DNA of 64,000 nucleotides from Ligula intestinalis (taxonomy: Eukaryota > Platyhelminthes > Cestoda > Diphyllobothriidea > Diphyllobothriidae), in contig JAYGXS010000001.1 in NCBI GenBank assembly GCA_036362985.1, forward strand, positions 73,972,541 through 74,036,540, in the 5' to 3' direction. Position numbers and translations under genes: made by a program. The stretch's first letter is position 1. Every line of letters begins with the position of its first letter. The notes under the pieces are model-generated. The model saw only the letters and a list, made by a program, of their open reading frames with translations, was not told the origin of the DNA and searched no databases. This document shows positions 31,126 through 46,100 of the stretch, in pieces.

Positions 31126-34100
31126 CTGTTGGTGAGAATAAAAAAACCGGGGAGGGCGGAGGAGAAGTTCAGTGTTATGATAGGAGATATGACTGCTGTG
31201 CAAGAAGTACGTCAAACAGAACTCAATTTTGGACAGAATTTCAGCTCTAGTGTCAGCCCCTAACTAAGAGTAAGGTAGGTTAACTCGTGCCATAGCTACT
31301 TATGGTGCTATTGACTGTTACTACGCAAACTGCAGTTTGCAGTTGGTGTGACAAATGGTATGCTTGCGGGGCTGCTTTCACCTGCATCTGAAATCACTTT
31401 GGAATATGCCGACCAATGCTCGGTGACTACACTTCTAGACGACATACAAGAGCACTTGCTTTAATCTGTTAACCGCGCCTTTGATGAGGTGGCGAATGCA
31501 TCTGTCAGGAGACGTTTCTCAACAGCGCCCGTTTCTCCAAACAGATGGCTTTCAGGGCTTACTGCAGTACTTCCTGCACGTGTATGAGTCACACTAGGTC
31601 TTGATAAAAAGACCAGTTCGTCTTACCGTCATAAGTATTGGTGAGTGTGAGTCTATTTACGCTTGGAAGGCCATTTCATTATTTTAACTGTTTTCTTAAT
31701 TTAATAAGCGGGATGTGAAAATTAGTGTAGGTATGGCTGCTGACAGAAAAAGACAGCAGAAAATAGTCAGCTAGGTAGTTAACATGTTTAAATGGTGGCG
31801 GGTCCTTTCGGTACAAATAACCGTACCGCAGAAGAATTCGGGAATATCTCTAATTGGCAGGATACGAAGTAGCTTAGGCGAGTTAATTTTATTAACACTC
31901 TTTATCGAGACAGCCTAGGGACACAGGATTAGTCATTTGCAGTGCGCTACCGTTATCAGCCATGGATATCTCGACAGCAGGTGGCCAGTCGGGTCCATAA
32001 GACCATGGAACGCAGCTAGGTTGTTATCGCTTGGAACTGAAGACAAAATTTTAAAAAGTATTTTAATTAGAAAAGATTACCCAAGTAGGGGTGCAATATT
32101 AGTATCGCTTTTTGAATGAGTTACTGCAAAAACCCGACCGTAAAAACGACTTCTTATGTACAGGGTGTCCGCAAAGTCTGGATACATAGGAATTCTAATG
32201 TTTTATTTATTTATGCTATTTTTGTTTGGATGGCAGAGTCCCATGATTGGTCAACAACGCTTAGGCTCTCAGCGCAGTGTCTTGGACTAACCCCGGTCCT
32301 GGCGACCAAAGACTTCAGACAAAACGAAAGAGGTTGTCATCCCCAAGATTGCTGCTAGCCCAAAGAAATCACTTCGTCGGATATCCATGGAGTTGGGTGT
32401 TCCGAGGTCAACTATCACCAGAATTTAGCAAGACGCATCAAATTATGCATTGCAAATAATGGGAATCATATTGAAAATATAATTTCTTAACATTATAATT
32501 AAATAAAATCGTTTTGTTCTTAAGGTATGTATTTATCCTCTATGTACCCAGACTTCGTGGACACCCTGTAGTATGATTTGTTCTTATTTATTTTCAATGT
32601 CGTATCCGTTTAAATATATTTTAAAGAAAACAAGCTTAGACATATTCTTGCTTGCACTTATTTGGTAGTAACTTATCGCTTCTTCAAATCTCATTTTTTA
32701 AAGGTGTGTTTTTCCGTAAAAATAACTTATATTTTCAGAATTATCTTGAACCTTACCTTCCGTTGAATTTGTATTCAGCCTTCTCAAACTGAAAGCTGCT
32801 TACATTCTGCCTAAGGAACATTACACATTTGGCTACGCTCTTAGAAAGCTATTACATATTGCAGATTAAGCTTTGCAATGGATGAGGTCCAAGCTGGGTA
32901 ATTTATAAGCAGCACTAATAATTAAGCAGGTATGTTGCTTTATAAGTGGGTATTTCAGGGGATTCAAAATTGTTAGCGGAAACATTTGTTTAATCGAGAA
33001 CTACCTTTTCTTAAATTATAAAACTGGAGACGTAATTTGCTTTCAAATGAATACAAGAAGAATTTTTTGACTGCATCTACAAACTTGACGACGCTGAAAT
33101 TTTTTTAAGATACAAAGATACCATTTATTCCAAGTATACAATCTGGAGGCGTAATTTTCTATCAAATTAGTACAAGAAAAATATTTCAGAGCCATTTTTC
33201 TACAAAATATATTTAAATGTATAGTGGTATCGATAAGCAATATTCAAAAAGCATGCTACTTAATTAGGCATTTTTATAGATTGTAGTTTTTGCTAGCTGC
33301 CGTTGACATTTTTGCATGACCAAAATATCTGAGGGTTCTGCCTTACGATAATTAATAGGACAGTGTTCCTTCATTTTACTTACCGAATAAAAAATACAGT
33401 TGGTGAGATGGCACATCTGTCTTACTGAACGACCCAATTCGTTTCCCCTTCCCCTTTTGGTTCAGACCGCAGAAGTACGGTCACCTGATACTGGTGTGCA
33501 CCAGTGTTAATCCTGATTTCAGGACTTAGGCAAACATTTGCGTTTCACCCTGAAGCGGAAAGCAACTTCAGATTTTCATGAACTAACGAACAATAAATCA
33601 CTGAAGGTTGTTGCCGACGGTGGGAGATTGTGGTAACTTATCCAGACGGGTTTTAACACCTCCCGACGGCAGCATGTTGGTCCCTACGTGGGAATTCGAA
33701 TGGATCTATGATTCGAATGCATCTTTTTCCTCCTTTAAGCAGAACACTTCAATAAGCAGTAGATTCACCTGTTGATTTTATTTACAGCATAATTAGGGGG
33801 GGTTGGTTAATTAGGCCGGTGGGCCTTAAATTTGCAATCGATCCTCTTTCTTATCAACAATGCTGAATGCCTGGCCCAAGTGCGCAGTGCAAGCAATATG
33901 ACTCATGACTCTACTTGCAAATGCTACGATATGGTAGGTTTCCTATCTCATGAAAATTTAAACTGCAATTCTTCAGCGGGTTTTAGATTTGAAGCAGGTT
34001 GGTATAGTGATTATCAGGCAATCTACTCTCAAGAAACCTCAGTCGCGTCAGGATATTGGCCGCTGAACGAGCTGTTTTCTGGTCACCGGAAAAAATTATA

Positions 34101-37100
34101 CTCTGTAAAAATGGTACATAAATTATATAAATTTCCCTAATTAATTTTCGGTGTCCCTAAAAATTAAAATTTATTTCATAGAAAGTATGCAAAAAAGTAT
34201 TCTTGATTGTGCTCGTTTGGTAGGTAAATTCGCCTTCTTTAAATCTTATGCTTGAAGAAAGAATAACTTGCGGTTTTTAAAAAAACGTCTTAAATTGCCG
34301 GACAATGTTGGACACTGCCAGCCGATACACTTGAATTCAAGGTTTCCAGAGTATACATTCTGTTGGCTATGATAAAGAAGTCGCATGGTTCTCATAAATT
34401 TTACAATGGATATGAAGTGCGTTGTATACTTTTTAAGCATCATTAATAAATTGATGGATATAACCTAGTGGACATGAACACCTCATATTTTTATTAAATA
34501 GCATAATAATAAACCCTTTTAAAAACTGAAAAATGCCCTTTCATCATGAAAACTATTTGAAGAAGGCACAATTTTTAACCAAAGAGTACCAAAATGAATA
34601 TTTATGTCCATGTTTTTTTAAAATAAAATAAATTCGAATTCATAGGAGCAACAAAAATCAAGGAAAACAGTGCATACTACTAATGTGGCCATTATACAGA
34701 GTATAATTTTTTTAGGTGACTAGAAAGAAGCTCGTTCAAAGGCCGATATTCTGAAGCAACTGAAGTTTGCTGCAAGATAATCACTATTATAATCCAGGTT
34801 AAATAGCTTGATCAATTTGAAAACATGCTTCAGAATTTTAGTTTAAATCTCACGAGTAAGGGAATGTACTATATTGTCCATTTGGCCGTATTGTTCCTCG
34901 ACCTGCTAACTGAAACAGAACGGTCCGATGTAACAAAAACACGCGAACCTTGAGCTTCAACCTGGGTGACTCAATCAGATGATAAGGCACCTGCTTAGTG
35001 TTACCCGTAATATTGGGCTTCATCTAGCTAACATTTTGCATTAAAATCCTTTGCAATGGCCATGACTTTTGCTCAGCGCCATGAGAACTAGCTCAACAAT
35101 TTTCATTGCACGCCGTAGAAAGGTCCAACGTAGGGAAGAACCCAGGGGTGTATCCTTACCTTTTCAACAAACTCGATTCGTTTCCAGCTCTCGTCATCCT
35201 TGAAGCCGTATCCCTGGAGCAGGTTGTCCACCAGCACACCCCCATAACAGTACTGTGCAATCCACTTTAGGCCGCCTCCAGAGTAATTGACAGCAACCTG
35301 CAAAGTGATCAAGGAGGTCACCTGTGGGGCTTATCACATTACGAAGTAAAAAGGACAAAAGGCTTGCTGATTGGAGGAGACTTTGTGTGAAGTACAGTGA
35401 TTTGACCGGAAACTCCGACATCATCAAACATTTCATCGTTCTGTTTTGAGCCGACTAACAGTTGGAAGTTAAATCCAGAGGGCCCATTCGTTTCACGGCC
35501 CGGTTTTATGCGAATTGGCAGCGTTTATTTTAAGAGAGACTCCGCTTTGACCGCATTTCTAACGCAGAAAATGCATAAAAGAGACGTCCTACAGCTCCAT
35601 AAGTGTACTTAACAAGCTTAAGTATTTAATGACTGGGGCACTACTTCGATCTGGGTATAACGACGACTAATAAGTCAGAAATGGCCATCACAGTGCGCTT
35701 TGCCTTTGTCAGTAATAGTATAGGTTTGGATTTTGATGTGTCTACATCTAATCTGGCATGATGTTGCCACCGCATTCACTTTAATGGTCGCCAATTCATT
35801 CAGCCAAGATGGCTTGCTTCAGTGGGAACAATTAAGATCTACGTGTGTGTTAATGATGCCTGACTGGACAGCCAATTTTTTTCCACGAAAAGGGGTAATT
35901 GTGAAAATGGATCTTATCTTGGCCACCGTGAACGTGCTCGTTAAAGCAGATTGTCAGTTGAAAAGGTGAACTAAATTGGCGAGTTCCCCCTAAAAGGGCA
36001 ATGTGGGACTAAGTACTTCTCCTTTTTAGCCGTTTGTCAGTCCATTTTTGGCGAACGTGTTTCCCATTATCTGATAAACTAGTTCCAGGAAGCATTTTCA
36101 CAATGTTTCGTATGATGGCAGGGAAGTACGGGGTATGTCCGTTTCCTACCGGTTTTGTCCTAAAACGCTCAAGAAGTAGCCGGCGTTTTCGCTACATAGA
36201 CACAATGAAGGAGCTGCACCTCTTACACTGCGGCTTCTAGTCACTGTCTGACTCTTAAGCAAATTAAACGCAAAATAATGTTGAATAACTGAGGTAGTGT
36301 GCATTCCGAGATGATCAATGTAGAATGAAGGGAGTTTTACTTGTGAATTTCCGAACTGGTGACACTAGTTCTTCGTCAGACTGAATGAAAGTGGGGGCTG
36401 GAATTGTGGCAATAGAGGATTTTGGCTCAGAGTTTACATCGAACAGCGGTGAGAGCGCGGGGGGTGGTTAAAGTGACGCGAGTCCTCCTACGATAGACGC
36501 TGCAACTAAGAGGGAGTGTGAACGCTTGGACCGTGAGCCACGTGCCCAGAGGCTTGCTGACTCCGCGAGGTTCCACCTGGCCGAGCACGGATAGACCGAT
36601 GTTGTTTAAGGCGTTGCGCATGTTAGTGTGCCATGCATGTAAACCGGCGTAGTGTCTGTTGATAGTGTTTGTGCCGGAATGCCAAGCTTCGAGAAATTCT
36701 CGTGCTCCTTGTGTATTAGCTGTAGCAACCACTCCCAATTGAAGCGGTGATCGTTATCAATAGCGTGCGCAAACACGAGAGGCAATGGGTCGCGTCTTCG
36801 GATGGCCAGCTGATGTTCATGTAAGCGGGTACCGAGTTAACGACCCGTATAACCAAAATACTGTTTCCAAAAGTCGCCTGAAGACAACTAACCTAGTTAC
36901 ACCATGCAGCCTACCACCTTTGTTGCCATACAACTTCTTGTTGGGTTTAAAGTTTTGTGGAACTACTATACAATTATAGTTTAAATGCACATACATTAAT
37001 TGTATATACAGAAGATGATATAATCCTCTTCCTAACTGCAATCTTTCGTACAAGATTTGCGAGGAGATATCTATATGTTTTACGCAACTGTGATTGGCTA

Positions 37101-40100
37101 TGATTTTGCCACTGCTACAAATTGTTAGGATTCACAATGCGAGCTTTTGCGTACAAAATTCTGTTTTTACCACCTGGCTTGGGAGCGTGAGACCTTCTCC
37201 AAAAAACTCTAGCGACAGATAGCGAGTCTCTGGGGCTATTTTTTTCAAATGAAATTCATGCTTTTAAACAGCTTTCAGACGGGGTTTGAAGCGCAATCTA
37301 AATAAAGTGAAATTGCTCTCAATAGTTCTTCACTTAGGAAGCTCATTGTAATAGGCCCAGATTTGCGTGTCAGCTCTGCCTCACAGCATTAAAATACAGC
37401 GTGTCTCATGCAAAATGATAACGTTTCAGTTAAAGGAAAAAATAGCATTAATCGCCAGAACGAATTCAGACTGCATCAAGGTAATCTCACCTCCTGCCAG
37501 TTCATACGGCAGTATTCGTCAACAGCCTTCTTCGTCTGACTGCGAGTCAAGTTTATTCCCGGAAACTGGAACTCAATGAAGGACATCTGATGTCGAAACG
37601 CGGCGAAAGCCTAAAGACGGTCAAAAAGAGCATGGGAACTTTTGGCACAAAAAACGCAAAATGCCATAGCAGAGCCAGTCGCTGTCCGTTTTGTGAAGTA
37701 ATTGAGTGACTAAAAGATGCATGAGCCCCTGCGATTGGCTGCCCGTCAAGGTCAAATGTTATTCCGTCAGTAAAAGGCCGAGAAATGAAACCTTTCAGCA
37801 CTATAAGTAACTTGAATGTACAGTGATGCAGTGTCTTGACAGAGGTTGGTGGCTGCAAATGTGTATTTCGACACGTAGATTACAACAAATGACATTTTCA
37901 ACCATAAGGTTCAAGTGCTGTATCAAATTCACATACTCTTCCAACATCTGTTCTTATTCTAGCTGCTAAGAAAAGTTTACCATTAGTCGACTAATCGAGC
38001 GATAGACTCAATTCCAGTTAGCTGAGGGTCGTTGTTGTGGCTGCTTAAAGTCAAGCTACGACTTAACTGCGCAGGAAACTCCTCATCAGATACTTCAGAG
38101 AGTTTTCCCGTTAGTATGCAGTTCTACAATTATGAATATTGGAAAACATATTTCCATCCTTTTATGTGGCATTCTTTGTGGGAATTCATGAATAGGAATT
38201 TATTCCGCCTTCCACAAATTTATTTGTAGGAAAGACCCGTTCGAAGGGTCTCATTGACTAATTAAAATTTAATACATCAGAAACCAGTAGAGAGCTTTGA
38301 CAGATTTCAATAATTCATTGGTATAGTGCTAGTTTAGGTCCCAGATCAGCACGCGAAACCCACATCCTTCTGCAATGCAGAACCGAATAAAATAAAGAGT
38401 ATACAGTCCGGGCAACACAAAGGACATGAAATATGAATAAAAGTTACGTTTATAAAAGTAGAAATTGCAGGAATAATTATTTAACTGCCCCAATGTTTGT
38501 CAAGAGAAAAGTATGCCATATTTAAAATTGGCATTTATGCAAATGCAATTCAATAAAATAATAAAAAATAAACAAACTAAAACTAAAATCAACGGACTAA
38601 ACTAGGTAAGCTAAATTAAACTAAACTGAATTTTGAAGCATGCTGTTCCCGGAGAGAACTTGAAAATGGTTATAGCTGTAAGATTTATTGGTACCATAAA
38701 TTTCGGGAGAGCTCCTCAGTTACAACCCCTCATTGCATTAAGGTTCACGAATGAGAAAAACACGATATTGAAAATATACAGAATTTAGAAGTGGTCTAAA
38801 ACTAAAATAAAATAGCAAACCAAACTTAAATATAAATCAGTTAAGTAAACCAAATAGAATAAACTAACGTAAAGTTGCTGCGCATGTAAACTGAAGGTAC
38901 GCGCGGCGTTTCGCGCCATGAACTATACTAATCTATCTTCAGGACGGTAAGCTGGACCCCAGGTTATTTGAACTAGACGACCTCCGAAACACAACTTTTT
39001 TCAGGAATATCAAGCAACCCAATAGACTATAAAAAAGAAAAAGTAAAAAATTTACAAATAAATAGTAAGTAAGTAATAAACATCAATGTGTATGATAATG
39101 TTATATAATGTTATTTATAGCGCGTAACCTTGGTGCAAAAACATTCGATTATTGAAACAATCTCTGGGACCTAAAATAGGATTCTACCAATTCATTTGAC
39201 CCACTCGTAAAGACCTCGGCGGCCCCAGTAGGATTCAAGCCCACGCCGGCAAGCGGAAGGCTTTAGTACAGCCAATACGCTAGCCAACCGAGCTACGAGA
39301 AACTATCACTCTAGCCTACCTTGTCTTTTGTCTTTCTACGTAGCCCTGCAGGACATGTGCGACTCCATGCACTAGAAGGCATTTAAAAATAGCAGCTTAG
39401 CGCATAGTGAAACTTTCCGTCTGCACCATACTAACTCTAAGCTTTCTATTTCTTTCACTTCCGGGCTGTTTTATCGTGATTTTGCAATTTAATTAAGCCA
39501 GCAAATTCATCGTCGGTATAAAAATGCGAAAGAGAAGACAGCTCGGGGATGTTTAGTCGGATATAAATAGAAAATCAATGAACAATTTTCCCGGTTCTTC
39601 ATTAGAAATAATATTTGGAAGTTCTCAGTAGCTATGCATCAAGCAAAATCACAAACTTCAAGCCTCATAACCACGTTTACATTCTAGAAAAGTACTCGGT
39701 CATGCCTAAAATACAGGATTTTAAAGATATTGACAAAACGCACATAAAACTTGCCACGAATCGGCGGCTGGTAGACACCATTGAAGGAACAGGAGGAATA
39801 CTCGCATGTAGTAAAGTCGAAGAGGGAGGATACCAGTCGTCGACATTCTTCGGGGTCGCCACTTCCAGTAACCTTCAGGCGCTTTGGAAGGCCCTATTTA
39901 TAAAGTACTAGAGTGTGTTTTCAATGTTGAAGGCAGGTAAAGCATAAGAAAAGTGGGGGCAAGCTTGATCGAGCAACATAATTCATTTTCCGTTTTTAGT
40001 ATACGCTATGAGAATAGAGTCAGACTCTGCTTTTTTGTTTGCTTCGTGTCTGAGATTTCGGAGGCATAGCGTTTCGTGCGCTAGTATTCCCTATCAAAAC

Positions 40101-43100
40101 TGTTTTTATATCATGGCATGCAAATATACTTCCAGCTAGTAGGCAGAGTTTAGCAGACCGTATGGACTTTGGCCCTTTTCTGTTAATTTTCTGCGGGGAA
40201 TGGCAAAGCAAGATGATGCTTCGGATGCTTCGCGGTCAAGTCACTGGGTTAAATTAAGTTCACCTTCCCTGGAAAAGGACATCATTTCATGTACGACGGG
40301 AAGAGAACCACAGAGTTACAAAACCGTTGTCTTCTCGTGACATTCATCTTAATAGGTCAAACCCTCAATTTTGTACATAGCTCGCCGGAAGAATGGGCCC
40401 CAAGGTGTGGTTATATTGCCTAGAAAAAGGTCAAAACCTCCCCTTTTTTTCAAAAGGTAAGAATTACGAGCAAAGACTATGAAAGGCCACTCTACCCGTT
40501 TACGATTTCCTTCATCCAACAGGTGAAGTAAGAGAAGCAGTAAATTTGGTCGCAAGGCTAAGTCTTCAGCCCCCTGAAACTACGAATTTTGGATGAAACC
40601 CATTGATAGAGAAAGATACGAATGAAAGTAATGGACTAAAACGTAAGGAAGAAGAACACCAAACCACGAGTTCCGCTTCAATCCGCCCCATCAGAACGCA
40701 TAAATGCGTCCAATTAGATAGAAATTATCGTGCAAAATTACAGCCGCTTGATTCACGGTTCTTTGACTTACTGTCAACAAACAAGTGCAATGACCTCCAT
40801 TGTCCATACTAGGCGATATGATGGCCTGAACAGCGTAAACATATCGCGTGGTATAACTCCTTCTGATGACATTATCGGCGAGATGGTTTTACGGACTATC
40901 GTCTCGCCCGTTACCTAAACTGGCGATGATATTGCAGCAATTTGGGACTCGGACACCATGGATCAAGCAGTCATTGCATCGATTACTAACAGCCGTTACG
41001 AAGACTGAAAATTTTCATTGATATAGGCATGTCCTGGTACAACAACTGCATCCGATAAATACCACAACATTATGAGTGAGAATCTGAACCGTCAGGAAAA
41101 TGCAACTTAGTGTTTCAGTCCTTTAGTCTCGATCTAGCTTGCTCCATAAAACTTGCCTTTTCGAATCCTTGGCAGTACTTTAATTCAAAAGAAGAAATAC
41201 AGGTGATTATATTCGTCTTCGCTCCCGGGTTCGTACAGGGGATCAAAAGCAGAAGCAAATTAACGGCAACAAATGCATATTCCTTCGTGGTTGATTTCCT
41301 CTCGTCGGTTGCATTCAATCTTTGTGTGCACTGAGTTACGCCATTCGTCCGTTTGTGCGTAATGCGCAATATATTAAGGGCAAATCGTTATGTCGGTTTA
41401 CAGAGTCACATTCCGACACCTAGGACTGCAGACCCACCACTTGCAGGAAAGCTGCTCGACTACAGCAGATTGTACAAATGCATGCACTTGGTCAATCGTT
41501 CCTATAAAGATTTTATGCGCGGTGATTGTTGGAGGTACCCAATTTATACTCTGCGGCCAAGAGATCTACCACCTCCGATACATGCATTAGCTTCAGCAAA
41601 GTGAGGGCTCCAGCCTCTTTATTTGCTGCGTTGATGAGATTCCATACAAAGTCATTCCTTGCGAAATGGACTCAGAGATACCACACTTCATGGACTAACT
41701 GTGCCGGGTCGTCTCACTGCCTGTTTAAAATGTGAAAGGATGAAAGTGCAGGTCTGCGTTGTATAAGCCATTTTTCGGTGCACTGCGTTTCAGAGTTCAC
41801 CATAGCATCTGTCAGTAAGGGCTAGTTGCTGCACTTTCTCTTCCATGCGAAGTGAGTGTCATGGAAGATGTTGCCAGGTGGTTAGTAAATAGCTGTTGGC
41901 CTGTGCAAATTCACCATAGAGGACTTTGATCCATGTATAAACGCTTAAAGACGAGCACTTTGCGGTCGATGACGACTTTTTCCAGTTATTTTAGAACAAG
42001 AAGGCTCAAGGCTGGGAGCCATATCGGAGGTTCCTTGATCTGGTAGTCTGTTTTGCCTTCAAAGGTGCAAAAATTTGGCCGACAGAACTCAAAGAAGTTG
42101 ATTTAATGTCTAGCAGGCTTCACATTTCAAAGTACTTCGCTCTCTCTGACCGTCTATGTTGGACACTGCATGACGTACTTGAGGGAGGCTATGTAATTAG
42201 GGAGAAAAGGTTGATTTATATCACAATTCTCGGCGGTCGACGAGAAAGTGTGAAGCCAGTGGTGGTCATTAAGCCCAGTTATTAGTCACATGGAGTGCGC
42301 GCGGATTACCACCGATTCTGGTATCTATCTATGTCTGCGAACCAACTGGCCCAAAGCCTACCCGGATGACACACTTCAGGTGTTAGCAGCTCAACTGCGA
42401 GCCACTACTGCAGCACGTGCAACCGCCTGCGAGGAACGCGGCCCTTACAGGCTCACAGACGCCTACCCGATGCATGCTGCAGCATTTCGCCTGTCAGACA
42501 ACTGTCACCTCTCGTGCAACTAGCCGCGACGCATTCGGGAGCTGCCAGTTGTGGCAGCTGTGCAGCGGCATAGAAACTGCATCCTGTCAATACTACATCT
42601 GGTGTTGTGTCTTGTTATTTGCTCTTTGTTGTCCTTCGTAACACTATTTCCTTTATTATTGTTTGCATTACTCGCACAATTACCAGCAGCTTCCGCAGTT
42701 GTCTACAAAAATGCGTTGCAATGATGGCGATTGTAATTACGTTGGAGAAGCAGGATGCAAATTGTAGACCCGCCTACAAGACTACAAAGCGGCGGCCCGG
42801 AGACTAGACCTCAAATCGCAGCTTCAGTTCAGTTCAGTTTTATTAGGGAAATATAGGTAAATACCTTTGAACTCCCTCTTTGTACATAGCTATCACGCAG
42901 AACATGTGGCATTGCCTGTAATGGAACTGCGGTAGTGGGGCAGACAGTCAAAAAACTCTTCTGCTTCATTTCAGATAATGTCTTTTTCTATGCTAATCCA
43001 ACTGTATCTTAAACGTGTCCACAGATGGGGACATGACAATGTATGCGGGTAGAGCATTCCATGCCTGGATTGCACTCTGAGAGAAGAAGAATTTTCGTGT

Positions 43101-46100
43101 GTTCAATCTTGCCCCAGTCACACGTAGCTTGAGGGGATGTCCACGCAATCTAGAAGTAGTGGCCAGCTCAAAGAAATCGTTGGATGCTAGGCAACAATTT
43201 CGATCCCGCAGCATGCTAAAAGCCTGCATCAGGTCACCGCGCAGCTGTCTGTAATCCAGAGGAAATAAGTCAAGATTTGTCAGTCGTGTCTCGTAAGGAA
43301 GGTACGCTTGGCCTCGCACTAACTTAGTTGCCCGTCGTTGTACCATTTCAAGGTTTTTTGTCTTTGACTGTCCATAGTATCCAGGCTTGAATGGAAAATT
43401 CCAGTTGGGGTCGCACAAACGCGCCGAAGACCTTACCAAAGACAACTTTATCAAACTTAACAAAGGCGCACTTGATTAGATACAAGCTCGACATTGCGGA
43501 ATTGGCCACCTTCAGGCTGTGGAGTGATGGCTTAAGTGAGGGAGTGAACCACACCCCCAAATCCTTCTGGGCCTCTAATTCTGATAGCCGTGCGTTATTT
43601 AGGTTGCAAACCCTTCGATACGAAGTGTTAGTATTACTGAAACGCATTATGTTGCATTTGGCGACATTAAATAGCAGGAGCCACTCGTTTGACTAGTGTT
43701 TGAGTCGGTGCAAATCTGCCTGCAGATTTGCTTGGTCGTCTTCGCTAAGAATGACCTTCCAGAGTTTTAAATCGTCGGCGAACATTTCGTTTTCGCAGTC
43801 TAATCCACTTATGCAATCGTCGATATATAAGGAAGAAAATAGGGCCCAGAACGGAACCCTGGGAGACCCCACTATCAACTGCCACCTCCGCCGTTCGCTG
43901 ATCACCAATACATAAGGTTTGAGTTCGGCCAGTCAGAAAGTTTTCGATCCATCGCAAAAGGTTGCCTGTTACCCCTATACGTTTAAGCTGCCACACATAT
44001 CGTAGAGACCGGCCACGAGTTCAATATTCAAGGAACGACCATCGTAGGCCGAGGAGCCTCAAAAATCTGAAAGATTGACTCTTAAGGCATGGTAATCAGA
44101 CGCTAATTCTGTCAATAGACATCTAGACCTCCCTGCGGCCTACAAAGTCCTGCGCCATTACGTGGATAAAGGAGAGAGCACGGTCAAACCGAATAAAGGA
44201 CTAGCAGACAAAGATGGCCCTGTGTCGAAAACGCCGGAAGATAGAGCAGGATTACCCGCATCCTCTACCGTGGGGACAGAACAGACCACCAATTGCCGAC
44301 ACGCCAAGCCAAAATCCACATGCTAGGCCAGACAGCGAAAGGAGAAAAATCGATCAGTCCAAGGCCAACATTTACAGCCGCAGCTTTAAACTGCTGATCG
44401 ATGAAAGTCAGTATTCCTTATGACAAAGGACAGCAGGCCTAGCTGTTCAAAACGTCAGCAAATCTTCTAGTTTATTCCGGTGAGCAGAAGATGAAGTATA
44501 AGAATCATGATAGTCACACCTTTAGCTTGGTCTTTAGCGTCAACGCAATCGAAAGCCTTAGCAATCCCTGAAGATCCTCCCCTTCAAGTTAGGCTGCGCT
44601 TTGTTCTTGTTCTCGTTCTCGTTCTCGTTTCCCTTCCCCTTTTTTCTCCTTTACCCCATGTCCTCCGCCTCTCTCCCTTCGTCCTTTTCTTCGACTTTTT
44701 TTCCTTTTTAGCACTGCGCTCATCCCGCCTCAGGCCACCGATTAGCCAGGCAGTGGCTGGTTGCTGGCGGTGGGGAAGAGAGTGAGATCAACCCTCAGCA
44801 CATTTCTTTCCTCCCTAAAACTCTCTGATGCACTTGAAGCTATCGTGGTACGCTAAAAGCCGTGACTTGTAGGATTGCCAACTGACAGGATAACTTGGGC
44901 ACCGCAGTCGGCCCAGTGTGTTTTCTTGTGTGGAGGGGCTAACTGCGGGGCTGAGAGTCAAGCTGAATGACTCCTTCTTACTGTCGCCTTCATGGCGCTC
45001 TCAATCGGAAGCCTATCTAGCGAGATGTTTTGTTGCTAGGCGTGTTGCTTTTTGGTCGCGCCAGCCGTCTGCGCCCGCCCCCATCTCCGGCCTCGTTGAC
45101 TTTTGTCTTGACACCCGGTCCCGGTATGGGAGTGGTGAGGGAGTGGGATAGATTCTCTGCGAGTCTATCTTCACTTTCATTTCTCGGGAGTCACCGCTTT
45201 GCTTCAACTCGTTGAAGCTCGTCGTGGACATCGTCGAAATTGACGGTCGAACAGAGGCACAGAGGCTGGCAATGACTTACGAACAACTCTACTTCCTTCA
45301 CCGCTGTCGCGACTTCAACATCCTTCCAAAATCTTTCCGATTCAAGCCAACTCTACTAAATGAGACCGGAAGACTACTCGCACACAAATACGGATTCCGT
45401 GTTTTCAGAGCTATTATATCGGATGTTCACCACCGTATTTGCAATTTCGAAGCAACCATCAACGACCTCAGAAGACAATGTGCTTCATGTTTGCCTGAAA
45501 ATCTTTTCGAAGAGGTACTGAAAAGAATAAATGTCACCACAAAGGATGCCAGAATGAAGAAGCGAGCCAACTTACAGGATAAACTCAAATCACTTCTCCC
45601 TCCCACTAATGAAAGCAACATGTCGAAGAGAGTCGTCAACCTATCGCGAAGGGTCCTCACATCTGCTGAATTAAACCTCCTGTCAAAAGGAATAAAATTC
45701 AGCCATGCCGATGCGACACCGACTAACTTTCTAGCCAATCTCGAGTCCCTCCTACTGGCCTCCACCGTCCCTAACGATATGCGTGCAAACATACGTAGCT
45801 GCGCAACAGGTCTCCTCCGGCAGAGGAAACACCATAAAATCCTAGCTATCGAGGAGAGAAATGGGCTACTCTCACTGAAGGCTGATGACAGTATAATTAT
45901 TGTGCCCGCTGACAAAGGTGGGGCAACTGTCTTCATGGACAAGACCGACTACGTCAGCAAGGCAAACCAAGTCTTCAATGACTTAGAGGCGTACACACCA
46001 CTCGATGCGGACCCAACTAAAAAGCAGACCGCTGTTATAAAGAAGAAGAAGGTGAACGAACTCTCTCGGTTGAATCTCATCACCCCCGGGGACGCCAAAT

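Larger units (their letters stand above)
31126..35159. other. ENTPD last intron, 4.0 kb, nested DNA transposons
   Basis: Two long-inverted-repeat transposons (about 32100-33310 and 33995-34800), the first hit by a mariner-type element. Nothing recognised in 31130-32050, 33320-33990 and 34810-35150. Confidence 0.6.
35298..37490. other. ENTPD intron, 2.2 kb
   Basis: Contains an R1-like short piece at about 35655-35710 and a - strand PLE endonuclease fragment (about 36335-36790). Nothing recognised in 35720-36330 and 36800-37480. Confidence 0.5.

Noticed and set aside
31320..31660. Possible retroelement coding fragment
   Set aside because: A short hydrophilic reading was considered but no conserved RT, integrase or protease motif is visible.
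39615..39911. 98-codon + strand ORF
   Set aside because: It is the antisense shadow of the NTPDase exon at 39744-39872, whose - strand translation has FNGVYQPP.
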